Shown: positions 14,737 through 23,498, counted from the first letter of the stretch. The stretch is 32,201 nt of DNA from an uncultured Acidimicrobiales bacterium (GCA_937934655.1 CALGZB010000234.1:1-32201), one strand, 5' to 3'. The notes: generated by a model not told the origin, from the letters alone. Numbers and translations: made by a program.

Positions 14737-17700
14737 CTACTGCAATTCGTCAGCTACGACACCGAGTTCCGCGGCAACCACGAAGGCGGACCGTCGAGTA
14801 ATCAATGGGATGTCGTCGACCAACACACCGAGTCTCGATGCCTCCGACAGCACATCGTCAACCGACCGCACCAAGACTTCGCTTACCCATGTCGCACTCA
14901 TGATGTCTTCGCTCGGTTGCGTATCGATCTGGCGAATGATCCAGTCGATGATCTGGTTGAGTTCGGCGGCCGCACTTTCACTGGCCGGCCAGGTCAGCTT
15001 TGCGGCAACCGGCGAGGTCAACCCCATCCAGTCGGTCTCGACGAAGTTGGCCAACCGGTGCCGGAGCGTGCGTAGCGCACGACGAGAATCGAAAGGCTGA
15101 AGCGATGCGAGAAGATCGGTACGCATCGTGATGCCATCGGCATCGATAAGCAAGAGCGGCAGCGGCTGTGATCGTTCCCGAACAGCCCACGCCAGGACGA
15201 GTCGACTGTTCGGATCGTTGGCCACTGCACCGCCGAGGATTCGAGTGGTGGCAATCAATGAGTCGACCAACTCGTTCTGGGAGAGCGAGAGGTCTTCAAG
15301 CCATTGCGACTCGATCTTCGCAATTCCCTCTTCGGTGAGGTCGATCATTTGTGGCTCGTCGGGACCAGACTCAACGGGAGAGACACCGGAACCCTCGTCG
15401 TCGAGGTTCCGATCTTCGTCGAGCGCCGCTTCGAGGCTGGCAGCCTCAAGATCGCTTCGGTTCACCCGATGAAGCGTTTCATCATCACCATCGCTGGTCG
15501 ATAGCACCCAACGATCAGAGACAACTCGCGCATCGCTGGCTTCGACACGAGGCGGAGCCGGCGCCGAACCGGTCGTCGCCGATTCCTCGGCACTTTCGGT
15601 CGAGGCCTCGATCGTAAAACCGCCTACCTCTGACGCTGCGGCCAGGAGTCGAACCGCCTGATCGGCGACCGCCGAGCCGAGTCGGCTACGGCTACCCGCT
15701 TCGTGGACAAACCCGTCGATCGAAACCAATACCTGCCGGAAGTCATCATCGAAGACCACTTCGGAGCCGGCGAGATCAGCAAGTCGCGCCTGCTCGGCGC
15801 GCAGCATTTGGAACGTACTGTCCTGCTCAATAGGGAACTCAAGGATCGTCTCGACTCGGTGCCGAAGAACCCGACCGCCGAGCGCAATCCCCGAGTCGAG
15901 GGTGCGGAATCGAACGGCCCATTCCTCGGGTACCGATGTAGACGAGAACCAACTCTCGTTGTGGATCTCCGCGCGATCGCGCACTGACGTCCAGAAGCTG
16001 CGATAGATGGCGTTATGAGCGAGGACATCGCGATCGACCACCATTTGCGTGGTCTGAAGCATCTCGCGCCGCATCTCGGGGGCATCGACAAACCGGTCCG
16101 AGCGACGCGGCGCACAGGCCTTGAGGAGCAAGGAACGAAGGTCGCCGCTGAGAGCTGGGGCAAAGATTGATGGGTCCTGCGGTTGCTCGCCGAGGTTCGG
16201 GATTCCCGAAGCGAAAGGGTGCGCACCGCAAACCATCTCGTAGAACAACACGCCTACCGCAAAGAGATCGGGCCCAACGTCCCAACGATGGACGCCCGAC
16301 TCCGGATCGGGATCGATATAGCCATGTTCCGGGGCCGGTAGTTCGGCATGGTCGAACCGCAAAAGGGGATCGACCAGCATCACGCCACCGGGGACCCGAA
16401 TAATGCTTGACGGCTTCAGGTCGCCGTGGACAACACCATCGGTGCGCAGCTTGCGAAGCGTCGAGCGCTCCTCTGGACGAAGGAGTCCGGCTGTCCCCCA
16501 CTTCGTGAGCTCGGCAATACGTTGCGCATCGGGGTGGATTTCGCTCAAGACTTGAAGCAACGCATCGATGAGAGCGACGGCCTCGGCGGGCACCAGCTTG
16601 TCGCCCGAATCAATGAGCTCCGAAAGCGGCGTGCCATCGATGAAATCAACGATCATCCACAAACGGTCGGAGCTATCGGTGACCATCGTTGGTTGCGGAA
16701 GTTTGGAGCCAGCGGGGCTGCGACGGGCAAGTCGCTCGAGGCCGCCCGGGCCGATGACTGGATCGAAGACCTTGCCGACCTTTGCCGACCCGTCAGCGCC
16801 ATCGTGAAGAAGGAACGTGGCCCAAGCATGGCCGATACCGAGCCGCCGCTTCACCTCATAGCGGTTGTCAATAATTTCGTTCGACCGGACCTGCGGAACA
16901 CCGCTGAGATCAAGGCTGCGTCGTTGCGATGCGATGAGGTCGTCGAGTGCGTCGAGGAGTGGCTCGAGCGTCGTCACCCGGTCCGATGCTTCGAGTTCGA
17001 GCATTGAGGGCAGCAGCTCGCGGAGCTGTTCGGGACATTCTTTCGGAGCGGCATAGGAACCGGATCTGATCGAATCGGTTTCGCCGGCATAAAGAAAGTG
17101 CAGCGATGCGCCCAGACCAAAGATGTCGGTGCGGCCATCAATTTCGCCTAACTGAGCCTCGCTGACTTCGGGGGCAACGAACGCCGGGTCAACGAAATCC
17201 GATACACCCGGCGCGACCGAACGAGCAAGGAACTCGGCCGGAAGCGGCGGCGTGGCGATGTGGTTCACTCCATGGTCGAACGGAAGGGGTAGCGGAGCGG
17301 GCGCAACGAGACGAGCGCGAGTATCGGCGGCGATGACGATGTTCTCGGGAGCGACACGACCATGGACGATGCCATGGTTTCCGAGGAGAACGAGCGCTTC
17401 TGCGCAATCACGGAACCATCCGAGCACAACCGCTTCGCTCGACTCGATTCCTTGATGCAGAAGCATCCGAAGTGTCCGGCCCGCCGGCTCGCGGTAGACG
17501 ATGCACGCCCCCAGTTGCTCGTCTTCAAAAAGATCGAGAACAGCGACGAGACCAGAATTGGGCGGTACTTCAGACCACGCTTCGTGGCGGCTGCGCAGGT
17601 GGGCGACATCGGCCCCCCGGTCAGCACGGAGGAAGAGAGGCCCGGTGGCGTTCTTCGAAAGCTCGAAGTCAGACGGGTCGGCCGGAATAACGCGGAACAG

Positions 17701-18297
17701 ATCGTGGGTGGATGATGCTTCGAGGTGGTCGACGACCCGATAGTTTCCGAACACGAGCGGCTCGGTCGAGGTCTTTGCTACCCGCTCGAGGGCCAGCGCA
17801 ACCTGCTCTGCCGCCAACCCATCGCGGGCCCGCAACGGAATTTTCGTCGAATCAGCGACCAACGTGGCCAATGCTTTCGGCCCGAGGATCCCGGGGCGTC
17901 CATCCGAAGAGATGTCGAGCGCAGCGGGTGACTGGGTGAGGACCGTAACGGGCTCGAACCACAGCGGCAACAAGCGAGGGTCGCGCCCAACCAGAATATC
18001 GCGCAGTGCATTCGCTTTCGCTTGCGCCATAGATTGGGGGACCCAGCGGGCTTCACCGTCGACGGACCACTGAAACCCGTCGCCATGGATACGGCCGGTC
18101 CAGTGGCAAAGTTCGACGACATAGGTCCCGTGGGGCGCAAGGATAAGCAGGTCGAACTGCCAGAGGCGTCCGTAGCTATCGCTGAGCGAGACATCCGGGA
18201 CGAGATACGTCGTGTCAGGCAGGCGCGCTGCCAGAACGTCCAACACAACCCTTGAGGAAGCAGACGGATATCCGCCGAAAGTCTTTACCTGAGCCAC
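14737..18297 (-). CDS. NERD domain protein with tandem kinase-like domains
   Basis: A 1186-residue multidomain protein. Residues ~10-110 form a NERD (nuclease-related) domain: 'LWQFDLLILAPHGTYVVELCHWTG', with D49 and E62 kept but the usual Lys of the ExK motif replaced by C64. Residues ~182-455 form a first kinase fold: the HRD motif is H312-G-R314, so the catalytic Asp is lost, and no DFG is seen, so a pseudokinase. Residues ~477-745 form a second kinase fold with G-loop 'LGIGHAW' (486-492), candidate Lys 506/509, H624-G-D626-L-K628 kept, and D643-P-L in place of DFG; the usual Asn is S631, so activity is uncertain. Residues 750-1186 are unrecognised and end in a helical acidic region. No membrane segment. 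TAGCGT ends 6 nt before the GTG start. NERD plus kinase recalls PglW of BREX, but no PglX/PglZ is near. Confidence 0.85.
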   Translation of the reverse strand: MAQVKTFGGYPSASSRVVLDVLAARLPDTTYLVPDVSLSDSYGRLWQFDLLILAPHGTYVVELCHWTGRIHGDGFQWSVDGEARWVPQSMAQAKANALRDILVGRDPRLLPLWFEPVTVLTQSPAALDISSDGRPGILGPKALATLVADSTKIPLRARDGLAAEQVALALERVAKTSTEPLVFGNYRVVDHLEASSTHDLFRVIPADPSDFELSKNATGPLFLRADRGADVAHLRSRHEAWSEVPPNSGLVAVLDLFEDEQLGACIVYREPAGRTLRMLLHQGIESSEAVVLGWFRDCAEALVLLGNHGIVHGRVAPENIVIAADTRARLVAPAPLPLPFDHGVNHIATPPLPAEFLARSVAPGVSDFVDPAFVAPEVSEAQLGEIDGRTDIFGLGASLHFLYAGETDSIRSGSYAAPKECPEQLRELLPSMLELEASDRVTTLEPLLDALDDLIASQRRSLDLSGVPQVRSNEIIDNRYEVKRRLGIGHAWATFLLHDGADGSAKVGKVFDPVIGPGGLERLARRSPAGSKLPQPTMVTDSSDRLWMIVDFIDGTPLSELIDSGDKLVPAEAVALIDALLQVLSEIHPDAQRIAELTKWGTAGLLRPEERSTLRKLRTDGVVHGDLKPSSIIRVPGGVMLVDPLLRFDHAELPAPEHGYIDPDPESGVHRWDVGPDLFAVGVLFYEMVCGAHPFASGIPNLGEQPQDPSIFAPALSGDLRSLLLKACAPRRSDRFVDAPEMRREMLQTTQMVVDRDVLAHNAIYRSFWTSVRDRAEIHNESWFSSTSVPEEWAVRFRTLDSGIALGGRVLRHRVETILEFPIEQDSTFQMLRAEQARLADLAGSEVVFDDDFRQVLVSIDGFVHEAGSRSRLGSAVADQAVRLLAAASEVGGFTIEASTESAEESATTGSAPAPPRVEASDARVVSDRWVLSTSDGDDETLHRVNRSDLEAASLEAALDEDRNLDDEGSGVSPVESGPDEPQMIDLTEEGIAKIESQWLEDLSLSQNELVDSLIATTRILGGAVANDPNSRLVLAWAVRERSQPLPLLLIDADGITMRTDLLASLQPFDSRRALRTLRHRLANFVETDWMGLTSPVAAKLTWPASESAAAELNQIIDWIIRQIDTQPSEDIMSATWVSEVLVRSVDDVLSEASRLGVLVDDIPLITRRSAFVVAAELGVVADELQ

Positions 18298-18303
18298 ACG
18301 ACC

Positions 18304-18309
18304 ACGCTA
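18304..18309 (-). promoter_or_regulatory. -10 element of the NERD-kinase gene (leaderless)
   Basis: On the minus strand TAGCGT ends 6 nt before the GTG at 18297, within the 48-bp gap after the upstream membrane-protein gene. The kinase can therefore probably be transcribed on its own as well as from the upstream promoter. Confidence 0.45.
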
Positions 18310-18345
18310 GGCAGTGCGACCCCTCAGGTGGTGGTTCCTCGAAAG

Positions 18346-19281
18346 CTAGTGGGCGTTTGGGCAGAGAAGTTGGGTACCGGACCGAAGCCAAGACCGGATC
18401 GGACCTGCTGAAATGCCCGATCGAGAGGAGGCGACGGACACGGCCTCGCCCAACGTTCGAGCGCTGCATGCCTCGCCAGCCATCGCAACAAGCTGACTAC
18501 GAGAGAGTGCGGCGAGTTCGGCGTGGGCCTGGCGAGCTCGCAAGGCTGCTTGGTCGATAGCGGGCACATCGACTCGATCGTCGAGTGACGGACCGCCATC
18601 GGTGCTTGGATCCAAGCCGCTACCCGGTTCGGCGGGCTGAGACGGTGCTGAAGGTGCGACCGGCTGATCAGCTGCAGGAAGCGGCGTTGACCCGGCGGGC
18701 GTGCTGCCGTCGGTGTCCGCAGGAGAAGACGGCGAGGAGGATGCTGAGCCTGAAGACGACGAAGACGATGAAGTCGATGAAGACGGAGCGAGGTCATCAG
18801 CCGCCGCGTCAGTGCCGGTGTTCTCTTGCCCACTACCGACATCGGCGATGACCTTTTCGGCCGGAGCGGACACATCGGCTCCGCCAGAAGCGACGAACGG
18901 GCCGTCTACCGACACGGGCAGCTCGGCCGACTGAAGTTCTCGGTCAGAAGGTTGGGGCGAAAGTGCGACATCGACTTCCTGTCCGCTGCCTGTGCCCCCA
19001 AATCCCCCGATGCCCGCGGCAACAAGACCGACCAGCATGATCGCGGCAGCAACCGCGAGCACGACGTTTCGACCTTCGCCGTTGGCCGGAATCAATCGCG
19101 GCTCGTGAAGGTGCTCGGACTCGACCGCTGGCACCCACGAGCTCGACGCCTGCTGCGACCAGGCAGGCCGCTCGGAATCGCCGGAAACCCAAACATCGGC
19201 TGCGGCGGAACCCCAAAGAGGGCCGCGTTGGCGAAACGACTCGTCGCCTTCGTCGCGTTGCCCCGGTTCTCCGCTCGACAT
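18346..19281 (-). CDS. Single-pass membrane protein with DUF732-like extracytoplasmic tail
   Basis: 311 residues. An N-terminal cytoplasmic part (1-70, polar, Trp-containing) is followed by one membrane segment at ~72-93 ('VVLAVAAAIMLVGLVAAGIGG'), then an extracytoplasmic low-complexity stretch rich in Ser, Pro, Asp and Ala, including a run of Ser (~165-190). The C-terminal ~60 residues, with 'LVAMAGEACSARTLGEAV' and ending 'SGTQLLCPNAH', carry two Cys spaced as in actinobacterial DUF732 domains (small secreted disulfide-linked helical domains); the match is by eye. Type II-like topology is inferred. It lies 48 bp upstream of the NERD-kinase gene, so it could act as its membrane anchor or sensor. 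TACTCT ends 7 nt before the ATG. Confidence 0.78.
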   Translation of the reverse strand: MSSGEPGQRDEGDESFRQRGPLWGSAAADVWVSGDSERPAWSQQASSSWVPAVESEHLHEPRLIPANGEGRNVVLAVAAAIMLVGLVAAGIGGFGGTGSGQEVDVALSPQPSDRELQSAELPVSVDGPFVASGGADVSAPAEKVIADVGSGQENTGTDAAADDLAPSSSTSSSSSSSGSASSSPSSPADTDGSTPAGSTPLPAADQPVAPSAPSQPAEPGSGLDPSTDGGPSLDDRVDVPAIDQAALRARQAHAELAALSRSQLVAMAGEACSARTLGEAVSVASSRSGISAGPIRSWLRSGTQLLCPNAH

Positions 19282-19288
19282 GATGCCG

Positions 19289-19294
19289 AGAGTA
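19289..19294 (-). promoter_or_regulatory. -10 element of the DUF732-like membrane-protein gene
   Basis: On the minus strand TACTCT ends 7 nt before the ATG at 19281, after the terminator that closes the upstream operon. This is the likely main promoter for 19281-14737 and perhaps galK. Confidence 0.5.
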
Positions 19295-19378
19295 CCGCAT
19301 CACCGATGGTCACCAAAGGCCACATTGTGGGGTGCCCAAACGCCCCGACCCAGCGCAGGTTCCCCCGAAAAGAAAGCC

Positions 19379-19410
19379 AAGCGTCACAGAGCCGAAGCTC
19401 TGTGACGCTT
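19379..19410 (-). terminator. Intrinsic terminator with UUCG tetraloop
   Basis: Read on the minus strand, AAGCGTCACAGAGC pairs perfectly over 14 bp with GCTCTGTGACGCTT around the loop TTCG, a C(UUCG)G tetraloop, and is followed by GGCTTTCTTTTC, a T-rich tract. It lies 124 bp after the stop of the PAP2-type gene, so it ends the glycosyltransferase operon. Just before it, GGAAC-TTCG-GTTCC (19428-19415) forms a second, shorter UUCG hairpin. The 124-bp stretch between the stop and the terminator holds no convincing gene. Confidence 0.8.
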
Positions 19411-19533
19411 GAGCGGAACCGAAGTTCCTGTCGCTGTTCGTCCCAACAGCAGTGCCATCGTAAACGAAGTTTTCCCGTCTCGAAACAGTCAGACTGTGGG
19501 TTACTGACACGGTTTGTGACATCACCTGCACCT

Positions 19534-20355
19534 TCACCCAGGGTGAAGATTGTTCACGGATTCCCGCCGCCCTTGTTCGACGATTCGCCGCACGATGCCT
19601 TCCAAGGGAACGAACACCGCCAAAAACGCACCGGCGACGATCCCGTCGACCCAGTAATGGTTCCCGGTCACGACAACCACAAAGATTGTTGCGATGGCAT
19701 GACTTGGGCCAAGAAATCGCCACCGCCCTCGAACCAGACGAAACCCGAACCAGCCAATGAGCAGTGCCCATGCGACATGAATCGACGGCATGGCTTGAAG
19801 CTGCCCGGCGGTTTGGTAGCCAAGCGTCGCGTAGACCGACTGTCCATAGAGGGCGGGAGTGTCGACCACCCCAAACTCCTCAACGAACCGAGGCGGAGCC
19901 ACCGCCCAAAGCTGCATGATCAAACACGCACCCGTGGTGAGGGCCAAGACATTACGGAAGCCGTTGTAGTGCTCTCGGTGGCGCACCCACATCCAAATCA
20001 GGCCAGCGATCATCGCTGGTACGTGGACGAGCGCGTAGTACCCGTTGTTGAACTGGATAAACCATCCGGCAGGAAGGAAGAACTCCTGCAGCCGCGCTTC
20101 GTCGGGCAAGAAGACATCCCGTTCGAGGTCCCACCACCAGCGGGCGCGATCGAATGCCCCCTCGACATCGATAAGCGACAGGCGCCCGGCCACGATCCAA
20201 AGGGCATAGAGCACCATCACCACGGCCGCTTCGCGTGCGAAGGCAGACAATGCCGACCAGGTCGACGCCCGCGGGCCGTCGACTCGCCGGGCGCCGAGAG
20301 AAAACGCAACAAAGGCTGCGGCGATTCCTAATGCATAGGTCCAGGGAAGCCACAT
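19534..20355 (-). CDS. PAP2-superfamily membrane phosphatase (PAP2_3 type)
   Basis: About 273 residues with five or six membrane helices. The motifs are those of the PAP2_3 / inositol-phosphorylceramide synthase-like group: 'AVAPPRF', then 'MPSIHVAWAL' (phosphatase motif with His) and 'TGNHYWVDGIVAGA' (catalytic His and Asp) on the membrane face. Such proteins remove phosphate from lipid phosphates or transfer phospho-head groups at the membrane surface. The ATG at 20355 is preferred over the one at 20424, since the latter would overlap the upstream oxidoreductase by 52 bp. It is the third gene of the glycosyltransferase operon, 16 bp after the oxidoreductase, so recycling a lipid carrier or linking phosphate to the polymer are possible roles. 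Confidence 0.88.
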   Translation of the reverse strand: MWLPWTYALGIAAAFVAFSLGARRVDGPRASTWSALSAFAREAAVVMVLYALWIVAGRLSLIDVEGAFDRARWWWDLERDVFLPDEARLQEFFLPAGWFIQFNNGYYALVHVPAMIAGLIWMWVRHREHYNGFRNVLALTTGACLIMQLWAVAPPRFVEEFGVVDTPALYGQSVYATLGYQTAGQLQAMPSIHVAWALLIGWFGFRLVRGRWRFLGPSHAIATIFVVVVTGNHYWVDGIVAGAFLAVFVPLEGIVRRIVEQGRRESVNNLHPG

Positions 20356-20371
20356 GGCTACGAAACCAACG

Positions 20372-21424
20372 TCATGGGGCCAGTTCGACCCAGCGCTTGG
20401 TTTGAGCGCTCTCGACCAAGGCATCGAGAACGGTCATGTTCTCGATTGCATCGGTCAAAGGTGTGGGCGCCCCGCTTTTGTCTGCGACCGCCCGAGCAAA
20501 GGCATCGGCCTGAAGGGTGTACTGATCACAGGGATCAAACAACACCTCTTCGTTACCTGATGCTGTCGACAACCAAGCCTTCGTGGTCTGATTTGCCGGG
20601 GCGTTGAACGGAATTTCCAGCTCATAGCGTCCGCGTTCGAAGACCAGATTTGCCCGCTGGTACGGATGGGTTTGCATCGAGGCCGTGAAGTCGCAACGCC
20701 CTCCCTCGAACTCGAGGATCGCCGACACCAGCCGGTCGACCCCGAATTCGGCATCGATATCGAAAGCAGCAACCACACGCTGGGGTTGTCCATCGAAGAG
20801 CCACCGGGCATGAGAGACCGGATAGCAACCAACATCGAAGAGGGCCCCGCCGCCCATTTGTGCGTTGTGGCGAATGTTTGCGGGGTCATCGGTGAAGTAG
20901 CTGAACCAACTCTGAATACCGCGAAGGTCCCCCAACTCGCCCGAATCGACGAGTTCTTTCGCCCGTACCCACTGTGGATGAAACCGGTACATGAATGCTT
21001 CCATGACCACCAGGTCCGGATGAGCCGCGGCCACGTCGGCTAACCGCTGAGCCTCGTCGGCGGTCAGTGCGATGGGTTTTTCACACAACACGTGTTTGCC
21101 CGCTTCGAGCGCCTTGATCGTCCACGGGACGTGAAGGTGATTTGGCAACGGGTTATAGACCGCGTCGACGTTTGGATCAGCGAGGAGTTCTTCGTACGTG
21201 CCATACGCCGTGCCGACTGGCGCCATATTTGGATGGTCGAGCGCCGAGGCTGCATGGAGCGCCGGCTCGAGCGTGCGCGAACAGATCGCAACAACCTCGC
21301 TGAACTCTGAGCCCTGTATCGCAGGAATGACCTTGTTCGTGGCAATGCGTGCCGTCGACAACACACCCCAACGAAGCCGGTTCGCAGGCGGGTTGGTAGA
21401 GCGCTCGTCAGGAGTTGCCGTCAT
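20372..21424 (-). CDS. Gfo/Idh/MocA family oxidoreductase
   Basis: A 350-residue NAD(P)-dependent oxidoreductase. The Rossmann N-terminus 'LRWGVLSTARIATNKVIPAI' is at ~18-37, 'VDAVYNPLPNHLH' follows, and the signature 'GKHVLCEKPIALTADEAQ' carries the catalytic-region Lys of 'EKP'. The C-terminal alpha/beta domain has 'GGGALFDVGCYPVSHARWLF', with the conserved D-x-G and H positions. Members oxidise or reduce sugars and sugar acids, usually nucleotide-bound or free. It sits 17 bp after the glycosyltransferase stop and before the PAP2-type gene, so a sugar-modifying role in the same pathway is likely. TATCCT ends 7 nt before its ATG, so it may also have its own promoter. Confidence 0.93.
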   Translation of the reverse strand: MTATPDERSTNPPANRLRWGVLSTARIATNKVIPAIQGSEFSEVVAICSRTLEPALHAASALDHPNMAPVGTAYGTYEELLADPNVDAVYNPLPNHLHVPWTIKALEAGKHVLCEKPIALTADEAQRLADVAAAHPDLVVMEAFMYRFHPQWVRAKELVDSGELGDLRGIQSWFSYFTDDPANIRHNAQMGGGALFDVGCYPVSHARWLFDGQPQRVVAAFDIDAEFGVDRLVSAILEFEGGRCDFTASMQTHPYQRANLVFERGRYELEIPFNAPANQTTKAWLSTASGNEEVLFDPCDQYTLQADAFARAVADKSGAPTPLTDAIENMTVLDALVESAQTKRWVELAP

Positions 21425-21431
21425 CCTCGAA

Positions 21432-21437
21432 AGGATA
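21432..21437 (-). promoter_or_regulatory. -10-like element of the Gfo/Idh/MocA gene
   Basis: On the minus strand TATCCT ends 7 nt before the ATG at 21424. It lies in the 17-bp gap after the glycosyltransferase gene, so it would be an internal promoter of the operon. Confidence 0.4.
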
Positions 21438-21441
21438 GGCG

Positions 21442-23409
21442 TCAGGCAGCGGCTCTCTGGGTCGTCGCGGAAGACTCTTCGTATCGGAACAGCTCGGAGA
21501 ATGACACCACCATTCCGGCGGACTCGAAACTCTCAGGAATCGTGGCGAGCTGTGCGGTGAACAGCGCCTGAGAAAGTGCGCCTTGTTCGGCCCACTGGCC
21601 GGGGGTGAACCCAATGGCATAACCGTCGTCGGTGTTCTTCTTGACCACACCGGTGAGGGTATGGATGAGGCCGCCCTGTTTGAAGGTGACCGACACTTCT
21701 TGGCCGGCATGCAGCCGAAGCGGTGGGTCATCGATCGAGTGCGGGATTGCATCGGCGTTGATGAGTCCGCCGTTCATCGAGGGGCGATGCAGCATCGCAC
21801 GGTGACCGCCGACCTGGACCGAAAATGGCAGATTGAAACGCTGGGCGCCACGACGCTCGGCGGCAAAGCGCCACGAGATAGCTCGACCGAGTGCGGCAAA
21901 GAGGACGCCGATGTTGAGAACGAGGAAGAAAAGGGCGATCGCTACGACACTGAACTGCTTGTACAGCGTTGGCGTGTACCCGAGGACACTGGCGATGAAG
22001 TATCCCCACACACCCAGACCGATGACGGTCAGGAACATCAGCGAGGAGGGAAGATGGCCGACGTCGCGCTCAGATCCCGAACGACCCTTGGGCGTCACCA
22101 GGAACTTCGCCCCTTTGGGGAAGATCAAACGACCAAGAGCACGGACGCTCGCCGGCACCCGAAAGAAGTCGAACATGATTCCGGCACCGAGACTGTGGCG
22201 TCCTCTCGACAGCATCAACATGGCAAATTGCTGGCTCAGGAATACCGCTGCATAGAGGGGCACAAAGATTGAAAGAGGTGCGTCGACCGGTGCCTGGCCG
22301 GTACTTACGACCGCCAACGACAGTGCGAAGTAGCCCAGAGTACGGATGCCCTCGAACCAGCCGCTCAGGGTGGCGGCATAGGAGACTCGCTGAGCCATCG
22401 TGAGGCCCCGTTTAAAGAACGGGGTGTCCGAGCGGATGATCTGCATCGCGCCGGCGCCCCAGCGTCGGCGCTGTACGGCGTATTCGAGATAGTTGGCCGG
22501 GGCGAGACCGCGAGCCAGCACCTCGTTGTGGAACATCGTTTTCCAACCATTGCAATGGAATCGCATGGTGGTGTGAAGGTCTTCAGTCAGGCTTTCAGTT
22601 GCGACGCCCCCGACCGAACGGAGCGCCGCGGTGCGCAACACGGCACTGGTTCCGCACCAGAAGGCTGCGTTGTGTTTGTTCTTACCCGGCTGAATCACCC
22701 GGTAAAACATTGCCTCTTCTTGATACGGGCCAACGTGTTCGAAAGAATCGACGTTGTAGAAGTCCTGCGGTGTTTGCACCAGCGCGAGTTGCTCGTCTTC
22801 GAAGTAACCCAGCGTGTTCGTGAGAAATCCGGGCGACGGCACATGGTCGGCGTCGAGAATCCCAACCAGGTCGACGTCGATGATGCCGAGCGCGTGGTTG
22901 AGGTTGCCGGCTTTGGCGTGGCTGTTGTCGGGACGGTTGAGGTAGTGCGCGCCCAGACTCTCGGCCATTTCCCGAACCCATTCCCGATTGCCGTCGTCGA
23001 GCACCCAGGTTTCGTGGGCCGGCTCGAGGGCTACTGCCGCGCTGACGGTTGGGAGCAGGACTTCGGGGTCTTCGTTATAGGTAGGGATGAGCATCGCGAT
23101 GGTGTGATGGGTTTCCGACACCGGGTCAGGGATCGTCGACGAGTCGATATCCCAGACCGAGAACACAAAGAGCCCAAGGCTTATCGCACCGTGAACCTCG
23201 AGGAGGAAGAACGGCACGGCCATCCAGAGCGCGTCAGGCGCAAGGGTGAAGGCCAACCGCCACCCGAGGTAGATGAGGGTGACGACGATCGAGATAACGG
23301 CAAGGAGTCGCATAGTCCGAAGCTTGCGATCGGCTACGCCACCGTTTGAACCGTCGTTGAAGACGGTGGGCTCATCAGTCTGAGCAGCGGGAGAGGTCGG
23401 TTTCGCCAT
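21442..23409 (-). CDS. BcsA-like processive glycosyltransferase (GT2) with PilZ domain
   Basis: 655 residues, inner-membrane enzyme. Two or three N-terminal membrane helices (~33-90), then the GT2 core: 'LIPTYNEDPEV', D138-D139-G, HAKAGNLN (164-171), D186-A-D188-H, T275-E-D277 (TED, catalytic base) and Q313-RR-R-W317, the processive-synthase QxxRW motif. Further helices follow, with 'AKFLVTPKG' (434-442), the gating-loop-type motif of cellulose synthases. A C-terminal PilZ domain (~518-625) has R520-xxx-R524 (RGAQR), but the [DN]xSxxG motif is only partly kept ('RPSMNGG'), so c-di-GMP binding is plausible but not certain. It would polymerise a UDP- or GDP-sugar and export the chain. First gene of the operon with Gfo/Idh/MocA and PAP2 genes. 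Confidence 0.93.
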   Translation of the reverse strand: MAKPTSPAAQTDEPTVFNDGSNGGVADRKLRTMRLLAVISIVVTLIYLGWRLAFTLAPDALWMAVPFFLLEVHGAISLGLFVFSVWDIDSSTIPDPVSETHHTIAMLIPTYNEDPEVLLPTVSAAVALEPAHETWVLDDGNREWVREMAESLGAHYLNRPDNSHAKAGNLNHALGIIDVDLVGILDADHVPSPGFLTNTLGYFEDEQLALVQTPQDFYNVDSFEHVGPYQEEAMFYRVIQPGKNKHNAAFWCGTSAVLRTAALRSVGGVATESLTEDLHTTMRFHCNGWKTMFHNEVLARGLAPANYLEYAVQRRRWGAGAMQIIRSDTPFFKRGLTMAQRVSYAATLSGWFEGIRTLGYFALSLAVVSTGQAPVDAPLSIFVPLYAAVFLSQQFAMLMLSRGRHSLGAGIMFDFFRVPASVRALGRLIFPKGAKFLVTPKGRSGSERDVGHLPSSLMFLTVIGLGVWGYFIASVLGYTPTLYKQFSVVAIALFFLVLNIGVLFAALGRAISWRFAAERRGAQRFNLPFSVQVGGHRAMLHRPSMNGGLINADAIPHSIDDPPLRLHAGQEVSVTFKQGGLIHTLTGVVKKNTDDGYAIGFTPGQWAEQGALSQALFTAQLATIPESFESAGMVVSFSELFRYEESSATTQRAAA

Positions 23410-23498
23410 GACTCTTGTGTTTTCGACCTCTCAGGCCGTCGACCTGATGAGTCGAATAGCCCATTCGTTCGCCCGACGAACTCGCCGATGTTCAGGGT

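Noticed and set aside
14737-18297. BREX system (PglW)
   Set aside because: Only the NERD-kinase architecture matches; no PglX methylase, PglZ phosphatase, BrxC/PglY ATPase or BrxL is in the window, and the helicase is 10 kb away on the other strand.
19310-19522. Possible 70-residue small protein on the minus strand after the PAP2-type gene
   Set aside because: It runs through the UUCG terminator stem, has no recognised motif and no conserved neighbours visible; treated as untranslated 3' region.
18826-20331. 501-codon open frame on the plus strand
   Set aside because: Spans the terminator at 19379-19410 and lies antisense to two well-supported genes; no recognisable domain.
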